Shown: positions 24,725 to 32,598, counted from the stretch's first letter. The stretch: DNA of 61,901 nucleotides from UBA9732 sp963621975 (GCA_963621975.1 CAVFGI010000007.1:1-61901), one strand, 5' to 3'. Numbers and translations: made by a program. The notes: a model not told the origin generated them from the letters alone.

Positions 24725-25060
24725 ATGGAAAAAGAAACAAACGTTAGTAAAAAACAACTGGACGAAATTGCATGGGCTTATGCAATGTTTACTTGGACAG
24801 AGCTTAAAGCTAAGTTGGAAGGACATACGGGTTCGGCTGAAATATGGAACGCTCAAATGAGTGGGTTCGTTTTTGCCTTACCGATTTTTAATGTAATGCT
24901 AGACTTCAGTGAAGATTGTGATTTTGGCTATTCATGGTTTGGAGAAAGGATTTCCCTTTGGAGCAATGAATTTTCGCTCAATAATCACAAGTACAAAATT
25001 ACAGATTTTCAAAGTGATTATTTGGACTTAGTTAAACAGGCGAAAGAGAATGGAAAGTAA
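24725..25060 (+). CDS. Unknown phage protein, first of a tandem paralogous pair
   Basis: 111 residues, AAGGAG site. Ends with ITDFQSDYLDLVKQAKENGK. The neighbour to the right has the same plan (WAYAMFTWTELKAKLEG versus AQYYAQCSYCKLEADLEG, then SNEFS, then the ITDFxSDYL block). Aromatic-rich and soluble. The pair probably arose by duplication. Function unknown. Confidence 0.65.
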   Translation: MEKETNVSKKQLDEIAWAYAMFTWTELKAKLEGHTGSAEIWNAQMSGFVFALPIFNVMLDFSEDCDFGYSWFGERISLWSNEFSLNNHKYKITDFQSDYLDLVKQAKENGK

Positions 25061-25079
25061 GAGTTAAAAGGAGAAAAAA

Positions 25080-25427
25080 ATGTTTAGAACGTATAGAAAG
25101 GAACTGAATATTAAAACAGAATTCACTAGAGAACAGTTAAGTGTATTTGCACAATACTATGCACAATGTTCTTACTGCAAACTAGAAGCAGACTTGGAGG
25201 GCAATAGTAATTCAGCGTCAAACATAGACTGTTTAATTACTGGATACTTTTATGCCTTAATCAACTTCAATGTAAATCTACACCACGGAGAGGGGTTTAC
25301 AGGAATCCACGGAGAACCCTTTTGGTATTCAAGTAATGAATTCTCAATCAATGGAGAGAACTTCAAAATCACAGACTTTGAAAGTGATTACTTAAATTTA
25401 GTTGAACAAGCAAAGAAAATGGAGTGA
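25080..25427 (+). CDS. Unknown phage protein, second of the tandem paralogous pair
   Basis: 115 residues, ribosome site AAAAGGAG. Shares with the upstream gene the order of an N-terminal helix, GNSNSASN-type linker, aromatic core, EFSINGENFKITDFESDYL and a Lys/Glu-rich end. Divergence is strong outside the last 30 residues, so the duplication is not recent. No catalytic motif seen. Confidence 0.65.
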   Translation: MFRTYRKELNIKTEFTREQLSVFAQYYAQCSYCKLEADLEGNSNSASNIDCLITGYFYALINFNVNLHHGEGFTGIHGEPFWYSSNEFSINGENFKITDFESDYLNLVEQAKKME

Positions 25428-25430
25428 AAA

Positions 25431-25853
25431 ATGAATAACAAGACTACAGAAGAAAGAGTAGAGTTTGCGTATCAAAAATTAGGTTTTGTCAAAAGAAATA
25501 CCAACGGTTTCACGTATTGGATAGACCCCAATGCAGAAAGAAGGATATCAGTTTTTAAGTGTTGTGAGGAATTCAAATACGCTAGCTTAGATTATAAAGA
25601 CCTAGATTATAAAGACCAACGCCTTGTGGACAACCTTATAGATTTGTTCGAAGAGGGGGATATAACAGGTTATGAAGTATCTAACGAGCCAACAGGTAGG
25701 TTTGTTTCTGAAAAGCTTATAGTAGTTACAGGCACGATAGATGTGCTTATAACTCGCACCTCTGTTTTGCCAAAAGCAGAGAAGTTATACGCAACAATGC
25801 TTGAGATTGAAAAAGATACAAGGAGTGAAAAATGGGTAACAGAGCAGTTATAA
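25431..25853 (+). CDS. Unknown phage protein, 140 residues
   Basis: ATG follows the preceding stop by 3 bp. Contains a short internal repeat (DYKDLDYKDQ, from two copies of TAGATTATAAAGACC at about 25,588-25,618). Mixed alpha/beta composition. Its last 22 bp overlap the start of the next gene. No function recognised. Confidence 0.6.
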   Translation: MNNKTTEERVEFAYQKLGFVKRNTNGFTYWIDPNAERRISVFKCCEEFKYASLDYKDLDYKDQRLVDNLIDLFEEGDITGYEVSNEPTGRFVSEKLIVVTGTIDVLITRTSVLPKAEKLYATMLEIEKDTRSEKWVTEQL

Positions 25854-26305
25854 CAGACAAGGCAAAGAAGGTTGGATTGTACCTTCATTGGTGTGGTGGG
25901 AGAAATAGTATTGAGGCTTTCTTATTGTATTGCAAGCTAAAGGATTACAGAGGGTTTGGCTATGATTCAGAGTACGCCTTAGCACGCCTTGCACAGGTAG
26001 TTGGAAACTTCTTTGGTGGTACTTGTTCCGTGGGCATTACAACACGTCGCAACGGAGAAGATAACGGAACATACATTGTAAATGGTTGGGATATAGTCGA
26101 CCATTTAGACCTAGAATACGACTATGAGACTGAGGAATATAAGGAAGTCCCATTCACATGGTATTCAGAAGATTTTGATTATGATTACATACTAGAGTTT
26201 CTTGAAGAAATCAACAATCAACAACCAAGTGAAGAGCAACTTACAGAAGAAGAATTGGTTAAGGGTATTGAAAAGCTCAAAGCTAAAAAAGCTATAGGAG
26301 ATTGA
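25832..26305 (+). CDS. Conserved phage protein of the MGNRAVI type, unknown function
   Basis: 157 residues, AAGGAGTGAAAA site inside the upstream gene. It starts MGNRAVITDKAKKVGLYLHW, followed by CGGRNSIEAFLLYCKLKDYR and ARLAQVVGNFFGGTCSVGI. From memory this pattern is widespread in phages and mobile elements of gut Firmicutes and has no assigned role. The C-terminus is acidic. Confidence 0.7.
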   Translation: MGNRAVITDKAKKVGLYLHWCGGRNSIEAFLLYCKLKDYRGFGYDSEYALARLAQVVGNFFGGTCSVGITTRRNGEDNGTYIVNGWDIVDHLDLEYDYETEEYKEVPFTWYSEDFDYDYILEFLEEINNQQPSEEQLTEEELVKGIEKLKAKKAIGD

Positions 26306-26307
26306 CT

Positions 26308-26478
26308 ATGTATCCAACATACGAACAGTATTTAAGTTCTATTCCAACAATGTGCATAGAGTGCAAATATTGCGAAGAGAACGAAGAACAAGGCTATGAC
26401 CACTATGAACACTTTTGTGTTCTGAAGGGTGAAGAGATTAACAGCAGAGATTCGGCTTGCTCAAGTTACGAAGAGTAA
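26308..26478 (+). CDS. Cysteine-rich microprotein, 56 residues
   Basis: ATG at GGAGATTGACT. Five cysteines, with CIECKYC near residue 16, FCVLKG and a late ACSSY. This spacing suits a small zinc site. Acidic overall. No family recognised. Too short for many gene finders, but it has a good ribosome site and sits snugly between neighbours. Confidence 0.6.
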   Translation: MYPTYEQYLSSIPTMCIECKYCEENEEQGYDHYEHFCVLKGEEINSRDSACSSYEE

Positions 26479-26492
26479 ACAAGGAGAGACTT

Positions 26493-26723
26493 ATGGCAAA
26501 GCAAAAGACAAGCGAGAAGCCCTACAGAGAAGGTTTTTTATGTTTCCGAACAGCAGTAACGGAAAAAGATAAAAAACGAATTTATGACGTTCTAGACACG
26601 TCTGGAATGACAATGCAAACGTTCACATACTCTGCTCTAATGAATGAGTGCGAAAAGTATGAGACAGCTTGTAGAGAGGGAAAACTTTATAAGCCAACAA
26701 TTCCTAAAAAAACACTAGACTAA
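26493..26723 (+). CDS. Small helical protein, possibly DNA-binding
   Basis: 76 residues from the ATG at AAGGAGAG. The core RTAVTEKDKKRIYDVLDTSG, then MTMQTFTYSALMNECEKY has a strand-helix-helix pattern reminiscent of ribbon-helix-helix proteins, although the match is loose. Last gene of the accessory operon, and it ends 14 bp before a terminator. Confidence 0.5.
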   Translation: MAKQKTSEKPYREGFLCFRTAVTEKDKKRIYDVLDTSGMTMQTFTYSALMNECEKYETACREGKLYKPTIPKKTLD

Positions 26724-26736
26724 ATTAAAAAAAAGA

Positions 26737-26776
26737 GTAGCCCTCAGAGTCGGAAACTGGGGGCTACAAGATTTTT
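26737..26776 (+). terminator. Intrinsic terminator of the accessory operon
   Basis: GTAGCCC and GGGCTAC arms extended by CAG/CTG, then AAGATTTTT. It is followed by an orphan AAAAGGAGTTAGAA ribosome site with no start codon behind it. Confidence 0.85.
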
Positions 26777-27326
26777 AAAAGGAGTTAGAATATACAAAAA
26801 ACACAACAAACAAAAAAATATATTCCCAACAATGAAAATATAGCACACGCTACACCTTGTGTCAAGGTTAAAACACCCATGAATTTTAACGCTAAATTTA
26901 GTGCAAAAGAAAATTGCTCAAAAATTGCAAAATCGAAAAATCACAAAAAAAATCACAAAAAAAATCACAAAAAAAACGAACGAAAAACAAGAAAAAAAAG
27001 AACAGAATTTTCTCATTAAGGAAAAGGGAAAGGAAAGAGAAAGAAGGGGATTATAGGGGTTAATAGAGTATAGTATAGGATAAGAATTAACTCTTATTAG
27101 TGTTAAGTACTTATAAGTCTTTATTAGGGTGTTTAGTATTATAAGTACTTAAGTCTTAGGACAAGAGAGGGAAAAGTATTATATTAGTTAAGTCTTAGTT
27201 TATCTAAAATATAAGTCTTAAAATGAGCTTAGAAAAAACTAGTACAAGTAAGTTTAATATTACTAGACATAACTAGTACAAGTAAGTTTAGTAAGTTGTA
27301 TAGTTAGCAAGTTGGAATTATTAGTT
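26777..27326. repeat. AT-rich convergent region with several short repeats
   Basis: About 550 bp with no convincing gene. It holds three 12-bp tandem units (AATCACAAAAAA, 26,939-26,974), several TAAGTACTTATAAG and TAAGTCTTA-like words between 27,090 and 27,210, and two exact 20-bp copies of AACTAGTACAAGTAAGTTTA (27,237-27,256 and 27,271-27,290). It separates the accessory operon from the convergently transcribed repressor. It may serve as replication origin, transcription barrier or remnant. Confidence 0.6.
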
Positions 27327-27668
27327 TTAACATACATCGTTTTGTTGTTGTTTCTTTTTTTCGATACCAAGTAATGTACATACTGCTTCTAGTTTACTGG
27401 TATCTTTACTCAGAATATCAATCACAGTTCTAAGTTCTTCAGAGTAACAGTTAGGTTGTTTACCAGTTAACAAGTATTCAACAGTAACACCAAGAGCATT
27501 AGCAATGATGTATGTTTCTGTTACATTGAACATCCTTAAAGAAGCATGATTACATCTAAATGTGTTGTAGCTAATTCCTGTTTCTTCACAAAACTCCCTA
27601 ATTACCCTGTTGCTCATTAGATAATCAATCCTTTTCCAATAGTTTGTTGCGTTTATTTCTTGTGTCAT
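27327..27668 (-). CDS. Helix-turn-helix repressor (CI/Cro-like)
   Basis: 113 residues. A Xre-type helix-turn-helix spans about residues 17-60, with IREFCEETGISYNTFR and later IIANALGVTVEYLLTG, the latter a signature of this family. It has no RecA-cleavage domain, so induction would not follow the lambda CI route. It is transcribed away from a rightward early promoter, and three related dyads lie in the 120 bp between its ATG and the next gene. That layout is the classical switch of a temperate phage. It probably represses both its own and the rightward promoter. No ribosome site is obvious before the ATG. Confidence 0.8.
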   Translation of the reverse strand: MTQEINATNYWKRIDYLMSNRVIREFCEETGISYNTFRCNHASLRMFNVTETYIIANALGVTVEYLLTGKQPNCYSEELRTVIDILSKDTSKLEAVCTLLGIEKKKQQQNDVC

Positions 27669-27685
27669 AAAGCAAATATAACAAA

Positions 27686-27705
27686 TTGTATAAGATTTGA
27701 CACAA
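27686..27705. promoter_or_regulatory. Operator-like dyad O1
   Basis: TTGTATAAGATTTGACACAA, matching the pattern TTGTRTAA-N4-TTATRCAA with two mismatches in the right half. It is 18 bp before the repressor ATG, where binding would block its own promoter. Confidence 0.65.
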
Positions 27706-27722
27706 AAAATTATTAAAAAGGG

Positions 27723-27751
27723 TTGACTTGTATAAGATGTTATGCAATACT
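27723..27751 (+). promoter_or_regulatory. Early rightward promoter with embedded operator
   Basis: TTGACT, 17-bp spacer, AATACT. It drives the gene at 27,790 and the 6.5 kb operon. The spacer is operator O2, so a bound repressor would exclude RNA polymerase. Confidence 0.75.
27728..27747. promoter_or_regulatory. Operator-like dyad O2
   Basis: TTGTATAAGATGTTATGCAA, an 8+4+8 dyad with one mismatch. It lies between the -35 and -10 boxes of the early promoter and is the best of the three copies. Confidence 0.75.
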
Positions 27752-27759
27752 ACTAGCAG

Positions 27760-27779
27760 TTGCATACAATATTACACAA
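27760..27779. promoter_or_regulatory. Operator-like dyad O3
   Basis: TTGCATACAATATTACACAA, which on the minus strand fits the same pattern (one mismatch in each reading). It is just downstream of the predicted transcription start. O1 to O2 is 42 bp and O2 to O3 is 32 bp, start to start. Confidence 0.65.
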
Positions 27780-27789
27780 CGAGGGACTT

Positions 27790-27951
27790 ATGGATAAAGA
27801 ACTTATATGCGTAAAAATAGAAATCACAACAGAAGAGCTAAACAAGCTAAGAGTTTTCTGCCGTACCAACGGACTTAAATTCCAGTGGTTTTTAGGTCAG
27901 CTAGTCAAGAACGAGATTAAACGGCTTCAGATAGAAGTCGATAATCAATAA
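27790..27951 (+). CDS. Small ribbon-helix-helix-like protein, possible anti-repressor or Cro counterpart
   Basis: 53 residues from ATG at GAGGGA. A strand (LICVKIEI) is followed by two helices (TEELNKLRVFCRTNG and FQWFLGQLVKNEIKRLQ), the plan of Arc/MetJ-type DNA-binding proteins. It is the first gene after the repressor-controlled promoter, the place of Cro in lambdoid phages. The fold call is from sequence pattern only. Confidence 0.55.
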   Translation: MDKELICVKIEITTEELNKLRVFCRTNGLKFQWFLGQLVKNEIKRLQIEVDNQ

Positions 27952-27974
27952 AAAATTTTTTTAAGGAGTAGAAA

Positions 27975-28382
27975 ATGGAGAAGAATTACGCTGTTCCCAA
28001 TTTTGGAGACATCTACTTGTACGAAAGTTCAGACGCAAGTTTCACAGAGAACTTTGCGGACAAGTTCGATAAGGCTATTGCAACTGTTACAGCTAAGGCT
28101 AAAGCCCTCAAGGAATTGTCGCAGTCGCTATCCTATGGCACTTACAAAGAGTGCTACACGGAGATTGCCAAAGAGCTTACAGACAAAATTCTTGGCTTAA
28201 TCATGGAGAATGACTTTGAGATATCCAAGATATCTGTGATGCCAGTTCATTCACAGCCAACTATGTACAGTCGTGAGTATAGTTGGACTTCCTTTGAGAT
28301 TTTCTTTCACAACACAAACGACATCGTGAGAAAACAGAACAACTTCACATTCGGAGAGGACAATGCAAGCGAAGGTATTTAG
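27975..28382 (+). CDS. Unknown early protein, 135 residues
   Basis: Ribosome site TTAAGGAG. Helical N-terminal half (AKAKALKELSQSL) and a beta-rich C-terminal part with SREYSWTSFEIFFHN. No motif recognised. Its end overlaps the start of the helix-turn-helix gene behind it by 20 bp. Confidence 0.6.
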   Translation: MEKNYAVPNFGDIYLYESSDASFTENFADKFDKAIATVTAKAKALKELSQSLSYGTYKECYTEIAKELTDKILGLIMENDFEISKISVMPVHSQPTMYSREYSWTSFEIFFHNTNDIVRKQNNFTFGEDNASEGI

Positions 28383-28647
28383 AACGAACAAGATTAAGTT
28401 TGTTGCTGTTCCATTCGAAGAGTACGAGCGTCTAATGGTCTTGGACGCTCAGAACAAGCTCAGACGAGTGGACATAGCAAGAGAGTTAGGAATTAGCAAG
28501 TCTACCCTATCTCGCAAGCCCTACTTACTTCCAGATTGTGACAGAAAGACTAAGGGCATTAGGGAATACAGGTGGACAAGAGAGGAACTTCAAGCATGGT
28601 GGAACATACCTCTTGAAGAGCGAATTAATGATTGGAGAAACAAATGA
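28363..28647 (+). CDS. Helix-turn-helix DNA-binding protein
   Basis: 94 residues, GGAGAGG site. The helix-turn-helix is in the middle: VDIARELGISKSTLSRKPYL. The C-terminal EYRWTREELQAWWNI resembles the wing or dimer end of excisionase/AlpA-like proteins. It may regulate early genes or act in replication or excision. It overlaps neighbours on both sides. Confidence 0.65.
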   Translation: MQAKVFRTNKIKFVAVPFEEYERLMVLDAQNKLRRVDIARELGISKSTLSRKPYLLPDCDRKTKGIREYRWTREELQAWWNIPLEERINDWRNK

Positions 28648-29591
28648 AAGTAACAAACACAACAAACTTACCAAAGACATTTTTCAGAGGGTGTGAGAGA
28701 GCTGTAAACAATCACCCCGATATGGCAGACAATGAGTTTTCGGTAACAGAACTCATGAAAGGAATTAAAGAAATTGTTTTGTCTCGCAGACACAAGGACG
28801 ACTTAACAATTGACGCTCAAGACGCATTAAACATTTTCTTTGGTGTTGCAGTACACTACTATCTTGCACTAGACGCAGATGAAGAGGATTTATCTGAGGC
28901 TAGATTTTCCATTGACCTTGGCAAGTATGACAAAGAGCTTGAAGGCTATGTGTTAAGTGGTTCACCAGACTTTTACGACAAAGCCGACCAGTACTTGTGG
29001 GATTATAAAACTACCAAGGTAGCCAAGTACAACAAATCTTCTACCTTGGCAGAAAAGGAGTGGTTATACCAACTCCAAACATACGCTCTAATGCTAAAGT
29101 TAAATGGCAATGACGTCAACCACATTTCTGATGTAGCAATGCTAAAAGACCATTCAGCAATTAGAGCCAACATCAATGGACACCCATCACACCCAGTTAA
29201 CGTTGTTGATTATTCAGCGTTCCTTACTGACGAAAATCTTACAGCAACAATGGACTACTTATGTCAGAGAGCCAAAGAAGTCGTTAAGGCTCTGAAGTTG
29301 AAAGATGATGAGATTCCACCATGCACACCAGAAGAGAGATATGACAATTCCGACTGGGCAATTCTTAAAACAGGCAGAAAGACCGCAGTTAGAGCAAACC
29401 TATCTTGCAAAGAAGAGGCAGAACAAGTGCTAGCAAGTATCGCAGATAAAACAGGCTTATACATTCAGTATCGCCAAGGTGACGCAGAACGTTGTAAGCG
29501 ATATTGCTCATGCAAACAGTTTTGCAACTTCTACAAAGAGAATTTTGGAAAAGGAGAAGAAGATGAACAGGCACACAGAACAAATGGTTGA
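28644..29591 (+). CDS. PD-(D/E)XK nuclease, RecB/Cas4-like phage exonuclease
   Basis: 315 residues from the ATG four codons inside the first possible start; GGAG lies before it and the ATGA overlap couples it to the gene before. Nuclease signature: GSPD (Asp109) and WDYKTTK (Asp120, Lys122), with His71 upstream. A C-terminal cluster RCKRYCSCKQFCNFY, four Cys, may hold an Fe-S or zinc site as in Cas4/AddB. With the Rad52-like annealing protein two genes on, it forms the exonuclease/annealing pair of phage recombination systems. It would resect DNA ends. Confidence 0.8.
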   Translation: MKVTNTTNLPKTFFRGCERAVNNHPDMADNEFSVTELMKGIKEIVLSRRHKDDLTIDAQDALNIFFGVAVHYYLALDADEEDLSEARFSIDLGKYDKELEGYVLSGSPDFYDKADQYLWDYKTTKVAKYNKSSTLAEKEWLYQLQTYALMLKLNGNDVNHISDVAMLKDHSAIRANINGHPSHPVNVVDYSAFLTDENLTATMDYLCQRAKEVVKALKLKDDEIPPCTPEERYDNSDWAILKTGRKTAVRANLSCKEEAEQVLASIADKTGLYIQYRQGDAERCKRYCSCKQFCNFYKENFGKGEEDEQAHRTNG

Positions 29592-29748
29592 AGAGAGAGT
29601 AAAGGATATCTTCACAGCCATGGGCAACACGCAAGAGGCATGGCAGAAGATTTACGACTGTATCGGAGAAATTGGTCTTGAATTTGCAGACTATGTAAAG
29701 CCAAGACCAAAAGACTTGGAATTAAAAATGAGAAGGGAGTGGGCATGA
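29563..29748 (+). CDS. Small helical protein, 61 residues
   Basis: ATG at AAAAGGAG, 28 bp inside the nuclease gene's end. Helical, with EQMVEERVKDIFTAMGNTQ. Placed between the nuclease and the annealing protein, possibly an accessory subunit. No motif. Confidence 0.55.
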   Translation: MNRHTEQMVEERVKDIFTAMGNTQEAWQKIYDCIGEIGLEFADYVKPRPKDLELKMRREWA

Positions 29749-30554
29749 GACAGATTAAAGCAAACGAGATTCAGACATTTTGTCGAAAAATCACAGAAGG
29801 AAGAACTGGAGCAGTCAGAGGAATGTTCCTTCTGTATAAGAACGCTAGATACGATATGGCAGTACTAGATGAGCTGTACGGAGAATTTGGGTGGCAGACA
29901 CAGTACGAAAGTATCAATGGTGTTCTATTCTGCACTATCTCTGTTTGGGATAGAAGTAAAAACCAGTGGGTCAGTAAAACATCTAATGGAACAGAATCCA
30001 ACATGGACGCTAAAAAAGGTGAAGCCAGTGACGCATTAAAGCGTGCTGGGTTCTTATGGGGGATTGGCAGAGAACTGTACACTGCTCCAAACATTTACAT
30101 CGAACTAAAAGAAAAAGAGTACTACAAGAACGCTAAAGGTACTCTAGCAATGCCAGATTGGGTTGAGTTCTTTGTTTCTAAGATTGAATACGAAGATAAC
30201 AACATCTCAGAGCTTGAGATTGTGGACTATGATGGCAATGTTCGCTTTACCTACCCTACCAAATTAAAGAAGGGAGTATCTACACCACCAACTAAACCAT
30301 TAGTAGATACATCTGTAAAAAAGCCAGAGACAACATACATAAAGCCGATGAAGAACTTTGACCCAATGCTAGTTTATGACGAACTAGTTGCAAAGATATC
30401 CAAAGAACAAGCTGGACAGCTACTGAAGAGTAAAGGGTTCTTAACTAAGAGAGATACTTTCAACATGACAATTGAACAGTATTACGACCTTATTAAGGAC
30501 GCTGACAAAATCTTTTACGACTTAACAGTAGCTAACGAGGCAGGCAATGCCTAA
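29745..30554 (+). CDS. Rad52-family single-strand annealing protein (Sak-like)
   Basis: 269 residues, start at the ATG overlapping the previous stop (GGGAG before it). The signature is KKGEASDALKRAGFLWGIG preceded by a WQTQY strand and a WDRSKNQWV hairpin, as in Rad52/Sak proteins, where it forms the DNA-binding groove. The C-terminal 100 residues are a flexible Pro/Thr/Lys linker and a short helical domain. It would anneal complementary ssDNA made by the nuclease. Works with SSB encoded two genes downstream. Confidence 0.85.
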   Translation: MRQIKANEIQTFCRKITEGRTGAVRGMFLLYKNARYDMAVLDELYGEFGWQTQYESINGVLFCTISVWDRSKNQWVSKTSNGTESNMDAKKGEASDALKRAGFLWGIGRELYTAPNIYIELKEKEYYKNAKGTLAMPDWVEFFVSKIEYEDNNISELEIVDYDGNVRFTYPTKLKKGVSTPPTKPLVDTSVKKPETTYIKPMKNFDPMLVYDELVAKISKEQAGQLLKSKGFLTKRDTFNMTIEQYYDLIKDADKIFYDLTVANEAGNA

Positions 30555-30951
30555 GTTCACGGTTAAGCCAGAGAGCATGACGTTATATATCCCCTACCAG
30601 TTAGAGGGATATATACGTCGAGCCAAAGAAAGAAACAAAGAACTAGAGATAACTATCACAGAGGTTCAAGACGCTAGAACGGCAGAACAGAACGCACTGT
30701 TTCATTGTTTAATCAGACGTTTAGCACATCAAAGTGGAGCAAGCGAAGAATGGATGAAAGATTACATCAAAAATGAAGCAGTAAACGAAGGCTACCCATT
30801 ATACGTAGAGAATGGAGAAGTTGTTACTGACAAAGAAGGCAAGTTTGTTCCAAAACCAACAAGCCTAGCGACAGTAACAGAACTAATGCTACTGATAGAA
30901 GTTTGCTATCGAGTGGCTTTTGACAACGGAATGGATATTTCAAAGGAGTAA
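30547..30951 (+). CDS. Recombination-associated protein, NinB/Orf-like (tentative)
   Basis: 134 residues. The segment RTAEQNALFHCLIRRLAHQSG resembles the RSxxQNxxxH block of NinB/Orf proteins that bind SSB-coated DNA, followed by EEWMKDYIKNEA. Its place between Rad52-like protein and SSB fits. The similarity is short, so this is a tentative call. Overlaps the upstream gene by 8 bp. Confidence 0.5.
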   Translation: MPKFTVKPESMTLYIPYQLEGYIRRAKERNKELEITITEVQDARTAEQNALFHCLIRRLAHQSGASEEWMKDYIKNEAVNEGYPLYVENGEVVTDKEGKFVPKPTSLATVTELMLLIEVCYRVAFDNGMDISKE

Positions 30952-30954
30952 AGA

Positions 30955-31356
30955 ATGAGTGACTTAAACAGTTTTTGTGCTTGTGGAAGATTAGTTGCTA
31001 ATGCAGAAGTACTAACAAGTAGAACAACAGGAAAGAAGAGTTTGAAGTTTAGAATTGCTATTAACGGAATAGACAAGAACGACACACTATTTCTTTCTTG
31101 CATGAAAAGCAATGGTGAGAATCTTGTTCAGTATCTCACTAAGGGCAAGCAAGTAGCAGTCAGTGGTTCTCTTAAATCTAGCAAGTACGAAAAGAATGGA
31201 GTTGAGATTGAAAGCATTACTTGTTGGGTTTCAAATCTCCAGTTAATCACCGAGAAGAAAGAAACACCAGATATCAACGACGCTAAGTATGTGGCAACTT
31301 CTCCAGAACAGGATAAAGGTCCAGAAGCGTTTGATGATAGCGATATACCGTTTTAA
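30955..31356 (+). CDS. ssb: Single-stranded DNA-binding protein
   Basis: 133 residues, AAGGAG site. OB-fold residues 1-105 with CGRLVANAEVL, SLKFRIAIN and VAVSGSLKSSKYEKNG, then a short acidic linker ending in the partner-binding tip DSDIPF. Shorter than bacterial SSB (about 170), as usual in phages. It coats ssDNA and recruits host repair and replication partners through the tip. Confidence 0.9.
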   Translation: MSDLNSFCACGRLVANAEVLTSRTTGKKSLKFRIAINGIDKNDTLFLSCMKSNGENLVQYLTKGKQVAVSGSLKSSKYEKNGVEIESITCWVSNLQLITEKKETPDINDAKYVATSPEQDKGPEAFDDSDIPF

Positions 31357-31370
31357 TGGAGGGGATTTAA

Positions 31371-31976
31371 GTGTACGCTAAAGAGTTTTTACCTATTCCA
31401 AAGCCAAGTAAACCAACAAAACCTATTAAACCAAAGACCAAAACAACTAGAACAATCAAAACCAAGAAGACTGTTGGAAGTACCAAAAAGAAAAAAGAAC
31501 ATTCAGCTTCATGGTGGAGAAACAAGGCTTTAGAACAGGCTCAAAAACTTGCAAAGTACAAAGAATCGTTCGGTGGGGCTACTCCAGAAGACAGGTTTTG
31601 TTTCTGTATTTCTTGTGGCAAGAAGTTACATCTAAGTGGCAAAGAGAATAGAGCCGAGGGTGGACACTATGTCACAAGAACGTGCAGAGCAACAGAAATT
31701 GAGCTAGATAACATTCACCCACAATGCCATTACTGCAATTGTGCTTTAGGTGGAAACGCTGTTGCTTACAGAGGAAATCTACTCAAGAAAATTGGAGAAG
31801 AAAGAGTGGTAAGGCTAGAGCATATGTACTCTGCATATCGTGGAGATGAAGAGGCACTAGCCCAGTTAAGCGAGCGAGACCAAATAGAGGTTATCAGAAA
31901 AAAGCCTACATCTTACTACAAAGCTAAATGTGAAGAGTTTGCTAGTGAGATTAAAAAAATAAAGGAGAGCTGGTAA
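31371..31976 (+). CDS. ninG: NinG/Rap-like Holliday-junction or recombination nuclease
   Basis: 201 residues from GTG at GGAGGGG. A Lys/Thr/Pro-rich N-terminus (residues 1-45) precedes the NinG domain: CFCISCGKKL, GGHYVTRTC, and HPQCHYCNCALGGNAVAY, giving Cys pairs for zinc and an HNH-like core, then LLKKIGEERVVRLE. In lambda, NinG (Rap) resolves recombination intermediates. Its stop overlaps the next start (TAATG). Confidence 0.85.
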   Translation: MYAKEFLPIPKPSKPTKPIKPKTKTTRTIKTKKTVGSTKKKKEHSASWWRNKALEQAQKLAKYKESFGGATPEDRFCFCISCGKKLHLSGKENRAEGGHYVTRTCRATEIELDNIHPQCHYCNCALGGNAVAYRGNLLKKIGEERVVRLEHMYSAYRGDEEALAQLSERDQIEVIRKKPTSYYKAKCEEFASEIKKIKESW

Positions 31977-32179
31977 TGGATAAAGTTCGTCCAACAGATA
32001 AACCATGTATTGCAATCGAAACAACAGGAAAGCACCCCGAGACATTTTGGTTTCCTACTGTATGTGATTTGGCTCTTTGCTATGAAGTTAGCTCCATGAA
32101 GGTTTTACGCTCCATAGAAGACGGAAGACCAATTAACAAATATGGAGTTTACGTTGACGAGGCTTTTGATGATATTTAG
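31976..32179 (+). CDS. Small protein, 67 residues
   Basis: Start coupled to the ninG stop. Contains TFWFPTVCDLALCYEV and a C-terminal RSIEDGRPINKYGVYVDEAF, a pattern seen in short proteins of nuclease-associated or HNH-adjacent type. No function assigned. Confidence 0.55.
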   Translation: MDKVRPTDKPCIAIETTGKHPETFWFPTVCDLALCYEVSSMKVLRSIEDGRPINKYGVYVDEAFDDI

Positions 32180-32357
32180 AGACTTTGATGATTTTGAGTT
32201 GCCGTTTTATAAGTGTGAAGACGCTTATAAATATATAGAGAAGGAATCTAGTGGAGAACCAAGGCTAGTTTGTGAAGGTTTCCATTATGGAGAAGACAAG
32301 AAAATCTGCACGATTTGTAAGAAGTGCGAGTATCGAAAAGGGAATAAGGAGAAATGA
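32169..32357 (+). CDS. Small cysteine-containing protein, 62 residues
   Basis: The ATG is placed after GAGG inside the previous gene; an earlier possible start is less well supported. C-terminal CTICKKCEYRKG gives a possible zinc knuckle. Function unknown. Confidence 0.5.
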   Translation: MIFRDFDDFELPFYKCEDAYKYIEKESSGEPRLVCEGFHYGEDKKICTICKKCEYRKGNKEK

Positions 32358-32360
32358 ACT

Positions 32361-32591
32361 ATGGCTTATTTAATTAAAGACGCAGTTAGTGACACGTTGA
32401 ATCTTATGCCTAAGGGTAAAGAGTTTAAGGGAGTTGTTTTTCTACGGACGTGCAGAAGGATGTTAAAGGAACACGGCTATGATAAAAGACCATATGATAG
32501 CACGCTTTTAAGAGAGTTAAGAAAGCAAAGATGTTCTCGTAACATTGTTTGCACTGATATCAAGAAGTCTATTTATAAGTTGGAGGAATAA
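32361..32591 (+). CDS. Small basic protein, 76 residues
   Basis: AAGGAG site. Lys/Arg-rich with FLRTCRRMLKEHGY and LLRELRKQR; the sequence suggests a winged-helix-like nucleic acid binder. No recognised family. Confidence 0.55.
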   Translation: MAYLIKDAVSDTLNLMPKGKEFKGVVFLRTCRRMLKEHGYDKRPYDSTLLRELRKQRCSRNIVCTDIKKSIYKLEE

Positions 32592-32598
32592 AAGACTA

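Noticed and set aside
29479..29562. Longer start for the 61-residue gene before the Rad52-like gene
   Set aside because: The AAAAGGAG site points to the ATG at 29,563; the upstream part is inside the nuclease gene.
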